From Actinotalea ferrariae (GTDB lineage Bacteria; Actinomycetota; Actinomycetes; Actinomycetales; Cellulomonadaceae): a stretch of 34,602 nucleotides of DNA. A program made the translations under genes and the position numbers. The stretch is taken from positions 1-34,602 of the forward strand of contig NZ_JACVQL010000093.1 in assembly GCF_019733465.1 (NCBI RefSeq), written 5' to 3'. The notes beneath the pieces were generated by a model that had not been told where the DNA came from, made no database searches, and worked only from the letters and a program-made list of their open reading frames with translations. Shown here piece after piece: positions 1 through 8,707 of the stretch (positions within the stretch are counted from its first letter, which is position 1; every line of letters starts with the position of its first letter).

Positions 1-89
1 GCACCGCACCCGCCGAGCAGCGCGCCGGCGAGCACGGCGGCCGCCAGCGCCGCGGCGCGGCGGGACGCTCGGCGCAGGGGGAGGCGCAT
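1..89 (-). CDS. Lipoprotein, N-terminal fragment only (runs off left edge)
   Basis: Only the first 29 codons lie in the window. They read as a lipoprotein signal peptide: a basic n-region (MRLPLRRASRR), an Ala/Leu-rich hydrophobic core, and a lipobox ending LLGGC with the lipidated cysteine at residue 28. The protein should be exported by Sec, lipidated and anchored outside the membrane. The ATG has no Shine-Dalgarno sequence, but a TAGGTT -10 hexamer lies 7 bases upstream, which suggests a leaderless mRNA. The mature domain is outside the window, so its function (for example a solute-binding protein) cannot be told. Confidence 0.75.
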   Translation of the reverse strand, partial: MRLPLRRASRRAAALAAAVLAGALLGGCG

Positions 90-96
90 GGGCTGC

Positions 97-102
97 AACC
101 TA
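97..102 (-). promoter_or_regulatory. -10 element of leaderless promoter for the left-edge lipoprotein
   Basis: TAGGTT on the minus strand ends 7 bases before the ATG at 89. This places the transcription start at or next to the start codon. The same arrangement recurs at several other genes in the window. Confidence 0.5.
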
Positions 103-227
103 GTCGCTGGGCCTCGGGCAGCGCCGCACGTCCTCGGCTCTGAGACGGGGCCGCGCCGACGCCCGTCCGGATCGTTCCGTTCGGGTGAATCGTCGCGCGG
201 CATGATCATCCGGCGGCTGGGGCGCCC

Positions 228-233
228 TAGGCT
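228..233 (+). promoter_or_regulatory. Possible -10 element for the secreted protein gene at 311
   Basis: TAGGCT lies about 77 bases before the ATG at 311. If used, it would give a leader of about 70 bases. No convincing -35 hexamer was seen. Confidence 0.3.
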
Positions 234-310
234 CCCCAGGACCCCCGTGCGGCTCCCCCGCCGCAGCCCCGGCCGCTCCCCCGCGCGGCCGCCCACCCGA
301 CAGGACCCCC

Positions 311-967
311 ATGCGCCTCTCCACGCCCGTCGCCGCGCTCGCCGGCGCCGCCGCCCTCTGCCTCGCCGTCGCGGGCGCGGCCTCCGCCGCCCCCTTCGCC
401 GGACCGGTGAGCCTCGTCGGCTCGCTCGACCTGCCCGACCAGCGCAGCGGCCCGAAGGTCTTCGCCGTCGACGGGATCGTGGTGGGCGCCGGCCCCGAGC
501 TCACCGGCGCCGACGAGGTCGAGAACCCGAGCGGGTGGTGCGGGGACCTCCTGGTGGACATCGACCCCGACGCCCAGACGATCACGGTGAGCGCGGACCA
601 GGCGGTCTGCGACTTCTACACGGTCGACCTCGACGTGCTCACCACGGAGATCGCGACCGTCACGGTGGTGTCCGACGCGCTCGGCGACGACCGCGACCCT
701 GCGACGACGACGGACACGGTGCTGGACGCCGTCGTCGACGGCACCGGCGTGCACCTGAGCTGGACGCGCGCGGCCGGGGTCGGCGCGTTCTACACGGCCG
801 GGAGCACGGTCCTCTCGTACACGCTCGTCCCCGCACCGGTGGTCACGCCGCCGGTCGTGACGCCCGTCGTCACGGCTCCCGTCGTCGCGGCCCCCGTCGT
901 CGCGGCTCCGGTGGCGCCCGCAGCCCCGGCGCGCGTCGTCGTGGCAGCACCGACCTTCGCCGGCTGA
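311..967 (+). CDS. Small secreted protein with Pro/Val/Ala-rich tail, function unknown
   Basis: The 218-residue product has a Sec signal peptide: MRLS, a hydrophobic core at about residues 7-22, and a likely cleavage after ASA at residue 26. The body (about 27-170) is rich in Asp, Val and Thr, looks beta-rich, and holds two cysteines (77 and 100) that could form a disulfide outside the cell. The last 45 residues are a low-complexity tail of repeated PVV-T/A units, encoded by short imperfect DNA repeats. There is no sortase motif, lipobox or terminal membrane helix, so it is probably released or loosely wall-bound. A weak AGGA lies 5 bases before the ATG. I do not recognise the family. Confidence 0.7.
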   Translation: MRLSTPVAALAGAAALCLAVAGAASAAPFAGPVSLVGSLDLPDQRSGPKVFAVDGIVVGAGPELTGADEVENPSGWCGDLLVDIDPDAQTITVSADQAVCDFYTVDLDVLTTEIATVTVVSDALGDDRDPATTTDTVLDAVVDGTGVHLSWTRAAGVGAFYTAGSTVLSYTLVPAPVVTPPVVTPVVTAPVVAAPVVAAPVAPAAPARVVVAAPTFAG

Positions 968-994
968 CCGCGCGGAGTCACCCCTCCTGGTCGT

Positions 995-1025
995 CGAAGG
1001 CCGTCACCAGCGGTGGGGGCCTTCG
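995..1025. terminator. Bidirectional hairpin terminator between secreted protein gene and purD
   Basis: An 8-bp perfect stem (CGAAGGCC / GGCCTTCG) encloses a second small stem (CACC-AGC-GGTG). It lies between two convergent stop codons. There is no U-tract, as is common in high-GC actinobacteria. Confidence 0.6.
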
Positions 1026-1053
1026 GCGTGCCGGTCCCGGACCGGCGGCCGGC

Positions 1054-2322
1054 TCAGAGCGCGGGCATCCGGGCCGCGATGTCGCCGCGGTGGTGGGAGC
1101 CCTCGAGCGCGATGCGCTCGACGCCCGCGTACGCCGCGGCGCGCGCCGCCTCGATGTCCGCGCCGCGCCCGACGACGGACAGCACGCGGCCGCCCGACGA
1201 GACGAGGACGTCGTCGACCGACGCGGTGCCCGCGTGCAGCACGTGCACCCCCGGCACCGCGGCGGCCTCGTCGACGCCGGTGATCGGGTCGCCCGAGCGC
1301 ACGCCGGCGGGGTACCCGTGCGCCGCGACGACGACGGTCACCGCCGCGTCCGGGTGCCAGCGCAGGCGGGGACGCTCCTCGAGCCGGCCGGTGGCCGCCG
1401 CGAGCAGCTCCTCCGCGAGCGGGCTAGCGAGCCGCGCGAGGACCACCTGGGTCTCGGGGTCGCCGAACCGCGCGTTGAACTCGACGACGCGCACGCCGCG
1501 CCCGGTGAGCGCGAGGCCGCAGTAGAGGACGCCGACGAAGGGCGTGCCCCGGCGGCGCATCTCGTCGACCGTCGGCTGCGCGACGCGCGCGACCACCTCG
1601 TCGACGAGCCCGGACGGCGCCCAGGGCAGGGGCGAGTAGGCGCCCATGCCGCCGGTGTTCGGGCCCTGGTCGTCGTCGAGCGCACGTTTGAAGTCCTGGG
1701 CGGGGGCGAGCGGGACGACGGTGGCGCCGTCGCTCAGGCAGAAGAGCGAGACCTCGGGCCCGTCGAGGAACTCCTCGACCACGACCTGCGAGCCCTGGCG
1801 CAGGCACGCCTCGCCGTGAGCGACGGCCTCGTCCCGGTCGGAGGTCACGACGACGCCCTTGCCGGCGGCCAGCCCGTCGTCCTTGACGACGTAGGGCGCA
1901 CCGAAGGCGTCCAGGGCATCGGCGAGCTCGTCGGGCGTCGTGCAGACGTGCGCCATGGCGGTCGGCACGCCCGCGGCCGCCATGACGTCCTTGGCGAAGG
2001 CCTTGGAGCCCTCGAGCACCGCCGCCTCGGCGCTCGGACCGAAGCACGGGATCCCGGCCGCGCGCACGGCGTCCGCGGCGCCGGCGACGAGCGGGCCCTC
2101 GGGGCCGACGACGACGAGGTCCACCTCGAGCCGCGCCGCGAGGTCGCCGACCGCGACCGGGTCCATCGGGTCGAGCGCGTGCAGGCGCGCGAGCGCCGCG
2201 ATGCCCGGGTTGCCCGGTGCGGCATGCAGCTCGTGACCCGTGGGCTCACCAGCCGGCCCTCCGGCGAGGGCCAGGACGATGGCGTGCTCGCGCGCGCCTG
2301 AACCGATGACGAGGATCCTCAC
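1054..2322 (-). CDS. purD: Phosphoribosylamine-glycine ligase
   Basis: This is GAR synthetase, which joins glycine to 5-phosphoribosylamine using ATP in the second step of de novo purine synthesis, in the cytoplasm. The 422 residues match the family length. Visible landmarks are the N-terminal GSGAREHA motif (residues 7-14), the GPEGPLVAG segment, the ATP-grasp region with VVKDDGLAAGKGV, and the C-terminal EFNARFGDPETQ signature. The start is a GTG. A TAGGCT hexamer ends 8 bases upstream and no Shine-Dalgarno sequence is present, so translation is probably leaderless. It follows purA on the same strand after 58 bases, yet appears to have its own promoter. Confidence 0.97.
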   Translation of the reverse strand: MRILVIGSGAREHAIVLALAGGPAGEPTGHELHAAPGNPGIAALARLHALDPMDPVAVGDLAARLEVDLVVVGPEGPLVAGAADAVRAAGIPCFGPSAEAAVLEGSKAFAKDVMAAAGVPTAMAHVCTTPDELADALDAFGAPYVVKDDGLAAGKGVVVTSDRDEAVAHGEACLRQGSQVVVEEFLDGPEVSLFCLSDGATVVPLAPAQDFKRALDDDQGPNTGGMGAYSPLPWAPSGLVDEVVARVAQPTVDEMRRRGTPFVGVLYCGLALTGRGVRVVEFNARFGDPETQVVLARLASPLAEELLAAATGRLEERPRLRWHPDAAVTVVVAAHGYPAGVRSGDPITGVDEAAAVPGVHVLHAGTASVDDVLVSSGGRVLSVVGRGADIEAARAAAYAGVERIALEGSHHRGDIAARMPAL

Positions 2323-2330
2323 GGGCGGTC

Positions 2331-2336
2331 AGCCTA
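2331..2336 (-). promoter_or_regulatory. -10 element of leaderless purD promoter
   Basis: TAGGCT on the minus strand is separated by 8 bases from the GTG start of purD. It lies in the purA-purD gap, so purD can be transcribed independently of purA. Confidence 0.5.
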
Positions 2337-2380
2337 GGGGAGCCGCCCGGGCCGCGACCGAGGCGTCCGTCCGACCGGTG

Positions 2381-3714
<1,334 letters not shown>

Positions 3715-3731
3715 GGCCACGCGCCCCCACG

Positions 3732-3737
3732 AGGCTA
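3732..3737 (-). promoter_or_regulatory. Candidate -10 element for purA
   Basis: TAGCCT on the minus strand lies about 65 bases before the purA ATG, inside the gap after the DUF3151 gene. It would give purA a short structured leader containing the palindrome at 3691-3714. Confidence 0.35.
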
Positions 3738-3747
3738 CCGGAGCGGC

Positions 3748-4182
3748 TCAGGCGGTCGGTGCCGCGCGCAGGGCGGCGACCTCCGCGGCCGACGTGCCGC
3801 AGTCGGCGAGGAACGCCGTGCACCGCTCGGCCTCCGCCCGCTCGCCGATCGCCCCTGCGGCCTCGGCGAGCGCGAGCAGCGCGCGCAGGAAGCCCTGGTT
3901 CGGCTCGTGCGCGGCCGGCACGGGCCCGGTCCCGCGCCAGCCGGCCCGCCGCAGCCCGTCGAGGCCGCGGTGGTACCCCGTCCGTGCGTACGCGTAGGCC
4001 GCGACGTCGTCGACGCCCAGCGCCTCCTCCGCGAGCAGCGCCCAGACGAGGCTCGACGCCGGGTGGTCGCGGGCGACCTCGCGCGGACCGGCCCCGGCGA
4101 GCGCGCTGCGCGCCGCGGTGTCCGGGTGGTCGGCGGGCAGGAGCGTCGGGGCCGGGCCGCCGAGCAGGTTCTCGTGGGACAT
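3748..4182 (-). CDS. DUF3151 family protein
   Basis: The 144-residue product matches the actinobacterial DUF3151 family in length, in the N-terminal MSHENLLGGPAPTLLP segment, and in position upstream of purA. It is a soluble, mostly helical protein with no signal peptide or membrane segment. The body resembles a small helical-repeat fold (SSLVWALLAEEAL, AYAYARTGYHRGLDGLRRAGW, LRALLALAEAAG). Its biochemical role is unknown. I chose the ATG at 4182 because AGGA lies 8 bases upstream. A second in-frame ATG at 4191 would add three residues but has its purine tract directly abutting it. Confidence 0.85.
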   Translation of the reverse strand: MSHENLLGGPAPTLLPADHPDTAARSALAGAGPREVARDHPASSLVWALLAEEALGVDDVAAYAYARTGYHRGLDGLRRAGWRGTGPVPAAHEPNQGFLRALLALAEAAGAIGERAEAERCTAFLADCGTSAAEVAALRAAPTA

Positions 4183-4223
4183 GCCGTCCATCCTGCCAGG
4201 GTGCAGCCGCTGACCTGGGCGGA

Positions 4224-4229
4224 TACAGT
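4224..4229 (+). promoter_or_regulatory. Possible -10 element for the STAS gene at 4267
   Basis: TACAGT lies 37 bases before the ATG, in the 84-base gap between the divergent DUF3151 and STAS genes. No clear -35 hexamer is visible. Confidence 0.3.
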
Positions 4230-4266
4230 CGACGTCGGTCCGCCCCCGACCATCGGAGCCTTCCCC

Positions 4267-4605
4267 ATGATCGAGATCGCCATGTCACCGGCGACGACGA
4301 CCCTCACCATCTCGGGGGACCTCGACCTCGCCGAGCGGGACCAGTTCCCCGAGATCACGGCGCGCGTCACGGGTCTGCGCCGTCAGCTGCTGGTCATCGA
4401 CATGTGCCGCGTCACCTTCATGGACTCGACGGGAGCGGCCTTCCTCATCTCGCTCGCGGACTCCGGGCGCAAGCGCGGCGGCGCGACCGTGCTGCGCGGC
4501 TGCGACGAGCGCGAGCTCTTCGTCCTCGAGGTGTGCGGCGCGCTGCCGATGTTCCGCCTCGACACCGAGCACGTGTGCCCGCCCGTCGGGAGCGCGCGCG
4601 TCTGA
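4267..4605 (+). CDS. STAS-domain anti-sigma-factor antagonist (RsbV/SpoIIAA-like)
   Basis: The 112-residue protein is a single STAS domain. Proteins of this family bind a kinase-type anti-sigma factor when unphosphorylated and release its target. The signature FMDSTGAAFL (residues 51-60) holds the conserved Asp53 and the expected phospho-acceptor, Ser54 or Thr55. I start at the ATG at 4267 because the domain begins at once (MIEIAMSP) and GGAG lies about 9 bases upstream; the longer open frame reads into the DUF3151 region. It converges with the large phosphatase/kinase gene at 4627 with only 21 bases between, and is a likely substrate of that protein. Three cysteines follow the STAS core (near 79, 88 and 105), which is more than usual. 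Confidence 0.88.
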   Translation: MIEIAMSPATTTLTISGDLDLAERDQFPEITARVTGLRRQLLVIDMCRVTFMDSTGAAFLISLADSGRKRGGATVLRGCDERELFVLEVCGALPMFRLDTEHVCPPVGSARV

Positions 4606-4626
4606 CGCAGGTCCGTCGAGGCCGAC

Positions 4627-6849
4627 CTAGGCGTCGGTCCGCACCGAGGGCTGCTCCGACGTCTCGGCGCCCGCGTCGGTCGGGCCGGCCGTCGGGCGCG
4701 GCTCACCGAACGGCGACGGCCGCACGCGCGCCCAGACGAGCTTGCCCGCCCCGGACGGCCGCCAGCCCCAGTCGGCGAGGCGCTCGACGATCTGCATCCC
4801 GTAGCCGCCGACGCGCCCGTGGTGCCCGTCGGTCGCCACGGGCGGCGCGGGGTTGGAGTCCTCGACCTCGATCCGCAGCCCCTCGCCCGTGTCGAAGAGC
4901 CGCAGCACGACGTGCCCCCAGCCGTGCAGCACCGCGTTGGCCACGAGCTCCGACACGACGAGCTCGGCGCTCTTGACGCCCGGCAGCCCCCAGGCGGCGC
5001 ACGTCCGGGCCACCGCGTGCCGTGCGCGCGCGATCGACGCGGCCTCGCTCGGCATCGACCAGCGGCGCCGTCGCGGCGCCGTCTCGCTGCCGCCCACCGG
5101 TCCGCCCGGGACGGCGCCTGCCGGCTCGGGCACGCGCACGACGACCACCGCGACGTCGTCCTCCGGGCCGTCGGCGAGGCGTGCGAGGAGCTCCTCCCCC
5201 ACGCCGGCCGCGTCGGTCGCGCCGACCCGCGACGTCGCCTCGACGAGCGCGGCCAGCCCGTCGCGCAGCGTGCGGTCGCGCCGCTCGATCAGCCCGTCCG
5301 TGTAGAGCACGACGACGTCGCCCGGGCGCAGCTCGACCTCGCCGGTCGCGCGCGCCGTGACGCCGAAGCCCACCATCGCGCCCGCGGCGTCCGCGAGCTG
5401 CACGACCTCCCCGTCGCGCGCCAGCAGCGGCGGCAGGTGGCCGGCGCGCGAGTAGCGCATCGTCCAACGCCCTTCCTCGCCCGCGCCGTCGTCGTCGGGC
5501 GCCCTGCGCTCGAGCGTCGCGAGGACGAGCGACGCGGACCGCGCGATGCGCATGCCGGCCACGAGCTGGTCCACGCGGTCCAGGACCGAGCCCGGCGTGC
5601 CTGCGTCGAAGGCGTACGAGCGCACGACCGACCGCAGCTGACCCATGGCGGCCGCCGCCTCGACGTCGTGCCCCACGACGTCGCCGATGACCAGCGCGAC
5701 CTGCTCGGAGGAGAGCTGCAGGACGTCGTACCAGTCGCCGCCCACCTGGGCGTGCCCGGAGCTCGGGGCGTAGTACGTCCAGACGTCGAGACCCTTGACC
5801 TCGGCCTGCTCGGGCAGCATCGCCCGCTGGAGCGTCTCCGCGAGCCGGTGCTCGCGCGCGTACAGCCGGACGTTGTCGATCGCCATGCCCACGCGCCGGA
5901 CCACGAGGTGCAGCACGGTGAGGTCGTTCTCGTCGAGCGTCGCGAGACCTCCGCCGCCGTGCGGCACCGTGACGAGCAGGCCCTGGCTGCGCCGGCGCCC
6001 CGGCACCGTGTGCACGACGACGCCGCGCGGTGCGTCGGGCCGCCCCCCGAGGGCGACCCGCAGGTGCGCGACCAGCCAGGTCGTCGTCGGGCCCGAGGGC
6101 TCGACGTCGAGCCGCAGGTCGATGGGGCCCGCGTCCGTGCCGTCCAGGAGGGCCTGCACCGGGTCGGCCGGCGGCAGGCCGTCGACCGTGTCGACCGGCC
6201 GGTGACGGTGCGTCGTCCCGCTCTCGCGGAACGTCGGGTCGATCCCGTTGGCGGGGCGCAGGTCGGCGTCGGCGACGAAGAACGACGCCCACTCCACCAC
6301 CTGGGCGCGCAGGAGCGAGGCGATCTCGCGGAGCACGTACGGGTCGTCGAGGTCGTTGAGGAGGTCGGAGACCTGCGAGACGAGCGCGAGCCCGCTGCGG
6401 GCCCGGCGCTCGACCTCGATCGACCGTCGCTGCGTCTCGGCCTCACGCACCTGGCGCGTGACGTCCACCTGGACGCCGACCCAGTGCGTCACGGCGCCCG
6501 CGTCGTCCAGGACCGGCGAGATCGAGACCTGGTTCCAGAACGGCGTGCCGTCCCGCCGGTAGTTCAGCACCGTCACGGTCGACGCGCGGCCGGCGGCGAC
6601 GGCGTCCGCCATCCGACCCGCCTGCTCGAGGTCCGTGCCCGGGCCGTGCAGGAGGTTGGGGTTGCGCCCGAGGACCTCCTCGACCGCGTAGCCGGTGGTG
6701 CGCGTGAAGGCGTCGTTGACCCACACGATGGGCGTGTCGGGTGCGGTGGCGTCGGTGATGACGAAGGACACGTCGGTGTCGCGCAGAGCGCGGTCCCGGA
6801 CGTCGGCGAGGAGGTCGTTCGGCGGCGCTGGGGGCCTCCGGTTGACCAT
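4627..6849 (-). CDS. PAS-GAF-PP2C phosphatase-HATPase kinase fusion, partner-switching regulator
   Basis: This 740-residue cytoplasmic protein joins sensing, phosphatase and kinase parts. Residues 20-132 form a LOV-like PAS domain (VNDAFTRTTGY, GRNPNLL, RRDGTPFWN, WVGVQVDVT). A short coiled coil and a GAF-like domain follow at about 150-330. A SpoIIE/RsbU-type PP2C phosphatase spans about 350-575 with metal-binding aspartates in GGDWYD (Asp372), GDVVGHD (Asp390), YTDG (Asp518) and EDDVAVV. A RsbW-like ATPase lies at about 600-708 with an N-box (VVSELVANAVLHG), VEDSNP and GGYGMQIVERLADWGW. It should both remove phosphate from and add it to STAS antagonists, two of which flank it. GGAGG lies 5 bases before the chosen ATG. 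The cysteine that binds flavin in true LOV domains is replaced by Pro64, so light sensing by adduct is not expected. Confidence 0.93.
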   Translation of the reverse strand: MVNRRPPAPPNDLLADVRDRALRDTDVSFVITDATAPDTPIVWVNDAFTRTTGYAVEEVLGRNPNLLHGPGTDLEQAGRMADAVAAGRASTVTVLNYRRDGTPFWNQVSISPVLDDAGAVTHWVGVQVDVTRQVREAETQRRSIEVERRARSGLALVSQVSDLLNDLDDPYVLREIASLLRAQVVEWASFFVADADLRPANGIDPTFRESGTTHRHRPVDTVDGLPPADPVQALLDGTDAGPIDLRLDVEPSGPTTTWLVAHLRVALGGRPDAPRGVVVHTVPGRRRSQGLLVTVPHGGGGLATLDENDLTVLHLVVRRVGMAIDNVRLYAREHRLAETLQRAMLPEQAEVKGLDVWTYYAPSSGHAQVGGDWYDVLQLSSEQVALVIGDVVGHDVEAAAAMGQLRSVVRSYAFDAGTPGSVLDRVDQLVAGMRIARSASLVLATLERRAPDDDGAGEEGRWTMRYSRAGHLPPLLARDGEVVQLADAAGAMVGFGVTARATGEVELRPGDVVVLYTDGLIERRDRTLRDGLAALVEATSRVGATDAAGVGEELLARLADGPEDDVAVVVVRVPEPAGAVPGGPVGGSETAPRRRRWSMPSEAASIARARHAVARTCAAWGLPGVKSAELVVSELVANAVLHGWGHVVLRLFDTGEGLRIEVEDSNPAPPVATDGHHGRVGGYGMQIVERLADWGWRPSGAGKLVWARVRPSPFGEPRPTAGPTDAGAETSEQPSVRTDA

Positions 6850-6944
6850 CACCGCCTCCGATCGTCTAGCGTTCGCACAGACGCTCCGCGGCCGGACGCC
6901 CCGAACCCGGGGCGTGGGTGCGGGCTGCTGCTGGAGGGAGCGAC

Positions 6945-7475
6945 GTGCGAGACGGTAACAGCCGGACGCCGGACGGGCCTGCCGAGCCCGACGACGCGCA
7001 GACCGCCGCGAACCGGGCGGGCGAGGACGACGCCGACACGACGGGCGAGATCCCCACCGACGGCCGGGGCGAGCCCGCATCCGTGCACGTCATCGTCCAG
7101 GACGACCGCACGCGCATCGTCCTGTCGGGCGAGGTCGATGCCGACCTCGCGGCGGATCTCGCCGAGGCGACCTCCGACGCCGAGGCGACGGGCCTGCCGA
7201 TCGACATCGACGCCCAGCACGTGACGTTCATGGACTCCTCGGGCATCGCGTTCCTCGCACGGATCGCGACCCGCTCGAACCAGAAGGTGCGCATCCTGCG
7301 CGCCCCCGAGACGGTGCGCTTCCTGCTCCAGGTCACCCGCATCGGCGAGCTGCTCGAGCTCGTGGACGACCCCGACGAGGCCCAGGCCGAGGATCCGGCG
7401 CACGGGCTGCCGACCATCGGCCCCGGCGGGCGCTCGCCCCAGGCGGTCGCGCCGGGCCCCGACGACGTCGCCTGA
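6945..7475 (+). CDS. STAS-domain anti-sigma-factor antagonist with long acidic N-terminus
   Basis: The 176-residue product has a disordered acidic N-terminus (about residues 1-45, rich in Asp, Glu, Gly and Thr), a STAS domain (about 46-140) and a Pro/Gly-rich tail. The antagonist signature FMDSSGIAFLARI carries Asp97 and the phospho-acceptor candidates Ser98/Ser99. The start is a GTG preceded by GGAGGGAG at 6933-6940. An upstream in-frame ATG at 6918 would come before this ribosome-binding site and is less likely. The gene diverges from the phosphatase/kinase gene across 95 bases, so the two can share a control region, and it is probably a partner of that protein. It converges on fbaA across a strong hairpin. 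Confidence 0.88.
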   Translation: MRDGNSRTPDGPAEPDDAQTAANRAGEDDADTTGEIPTDGRGEPASVHVIVQDDRTRIVLSGEVDADLAADLAEATSDAEATGLPIDIDAQHVTFMDSSGIAFLARIATRSNQKVRILRAPETVRFLLQVTRIGELLELVDDPDEAQAEDPAHGLPTIGPGGRSPQAVAPGPDDVA

Positions 7476-7512
7476 CGTCCCACGCCCGCGCAGCGCGCGC
7501 CCAGCACCGACG

Positions 7513-7550
7513 ACGAAGGCCGCCGCCCCCTCGGGGACGGCGGCCTTCGT
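7513..7550. terminator. Bidirectional terminator between STAS gene and fbaA
   Basis: A 13-bp perfect GC-rich stem (7513-7525 pairs with 7538-7550) has a 12-base loop that can pair further through CCCC and GGGG. It separates two convergent genes. Confidence 0.8.
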
Positions 7551-7564
7551 GGACCGGGTGAGGG

Positions 7565-8587
7565 TCAGCGGATCTTCTGGCCCGCCGACCGCAGCTGCTG
7601 GCACGCCTCGACGATGCGCTGGGCCATGCCCGCCTCGGCGAGCTTGCCCCAGGCGCGCGGGTCGTAGGCCTTCTTGTTGCCCACCTCGCCGTCGATCTTC
7701 AGGACGCCGTCGTAGTTCGTGAACATGTGCCCGACGACGGGACGCGTGAAGGCGTACTGGGTGTCCGTGTCGATGTTCATCTTGATGACGCCGTTGTCGA
7801 CCGCCTCCGCGATCTCGGCAGCCGTCGAGCCCGAGCCGCCGTGGAACACGAGGTCGAACGGGTTCTCCTTGCCGATGGCGTCGCCGACGGCCTTCTGGAT
7901 CTCCGCGAGGATCGACGGGCGCAGCTTGACCGCTCCCGGCTTGTAGACGCCGTGCACGTTGCCGAACGTCAGGGCCGTGAGGTAGCGGCCCTTCTCGCCG
8001 GCGCCGAGGGCGCGGACCGTCGCGAGGCCGTCCTCGGCCGTCGTGTAGAGCTTGTCGTTGATCGCGGCCTCGTGGCCGTCCTCCTCGCCGCCGACGACGC
8101 CGACCTCGATCTCGAGGATCGTCCGGGCGGCGGCCGAGAGCTCGAGCAGCTCCTCGGCGATCACCAGGTTCTCGTCGAGCGGGATGTCCGAGCCGTCGAA
8201 CATGTGCGACTGGAACGTCGGCAGCTGCCCGTTCTTGACCTGCTCGGCCTCGAGGGCGAGGAGCGGACGCACCCAGGAGTCCAGGTTCTTCTTGGTGCAG
8301 TGGTCCGTGTGGATCGCGACCGTGACGCCGTAGCCCTTGGCGACCTCGGTCGCGTACGCGGCGAGGGCGAGCGAGCCGGCGACCCGGTCCTTGACCGTCG
8401 AGCCGGACGCGTACTCCGCGCCGCCGACGGACACCTGGATGATGCCGTCGGACTCCGCCTCGGCGAAGCCCTGGAGGGCCGCCGTGACCGTCTGGGACGA
8501 CGTGATGTTGACGGCCGGGTAGGCGAACTTGCCCGCCTTGGCGCGGTCGATCATCTCGGCGTAGACCTCGGGGGTGGCGATGGCCAT
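7565..8587 (-). CDS. fbaA: Class II fructose-bisphosphate aldolase
   Basis: The enzyme is a zinc-dependent aldolase that interconverts fructose 1,6-bisphosphate with dihydroxyacetone phosphate and glyceraldehyde 3-phosphate in glycolysis and gluconeogenesis. The 340 residues match the class IIa group. The HTDHC motif at residues 93-97 holds the catalytic Asp95 and zinc ligand His96. Further landmarks are the EIEVGVVGGEEDG loop, FGNVHGVYKPG with a second zinc-ligand histidine, and FHGGSGS plus NIDTDTQ near the phosphate and substrate site. AGGAGATTCC lies directly before the ATG. In many actinobacteria fbaA stands close to DUF3151 and purA; here the signalling module lies between them. Confidence 0.97.
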   Translation of the reverse strand: MAIATPEVYAEMIDRAKAGKFAYPAVNITSSQTVTAALQGFAEAESDGIIQVSVGGAEYASGSTVKDRVAGSLALAAYATEVAKGYGVTVAIHTDHCTKKNLDSWVRPLLALEAEQVKNGQLPTFQSHMFDGSDIPLDENLVIAEELLELSAAARTILEIEVGVVGGEEDGHEAAINDKLYTTAEDGLATVRALGAGEKGRYLTALTFGNVHGVYKPGAVKLRPSILAEIQKAVGDAIGKENPFDLVFHGGSGSTAAEIAEAVDNGVIKMNIDTDTQYAFTRPVVGHMFTNYDGVLKIDGEVGNKKAYDPRAWGKLAEAGMAQRIVEACQQLRSAGQKIR

Positions 8588-8668
8588 GGAATCTCCTGCT
8601 GGTCAGTGGGGTTGTCGGGCCCATCGTGTCACGTGGGCGACGGCCCGCGTCGGGACGTCCGCCGGGAC

Positions 8669-8707
8669 CTGACCGCGAGCGCAGGGGCGTCGTGCCGGCG
8701 CGGTCAG
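8669..8707 (-). terminator. Possible terminator after the diguanylate cyclase gene
   Basis: A 9-bp perfect inverted repeat (CTGACCGCG / CGCGGTCAG) with a 21-base loop overlaps the stop codon of the GGDEF gene. It would separate that gene from fbaA on the same strand. Confidence 0.4.

Noticed and set aside
88-2301. Long open frame on the plus strand, Arg/Ala-rich, antisense to purD
   Set aside because: It is a shadow in GC-rich DNA. The product has no domain pattern, while purD on the other strand is complete.
4606-6292. Overlapping Arg-rich frames inside the phosphatase/kinase gene on both strands
   Set aside because: They follow from codon bias in a GC-rich gene; only the frame at 4627-6849 shows domain motifs.
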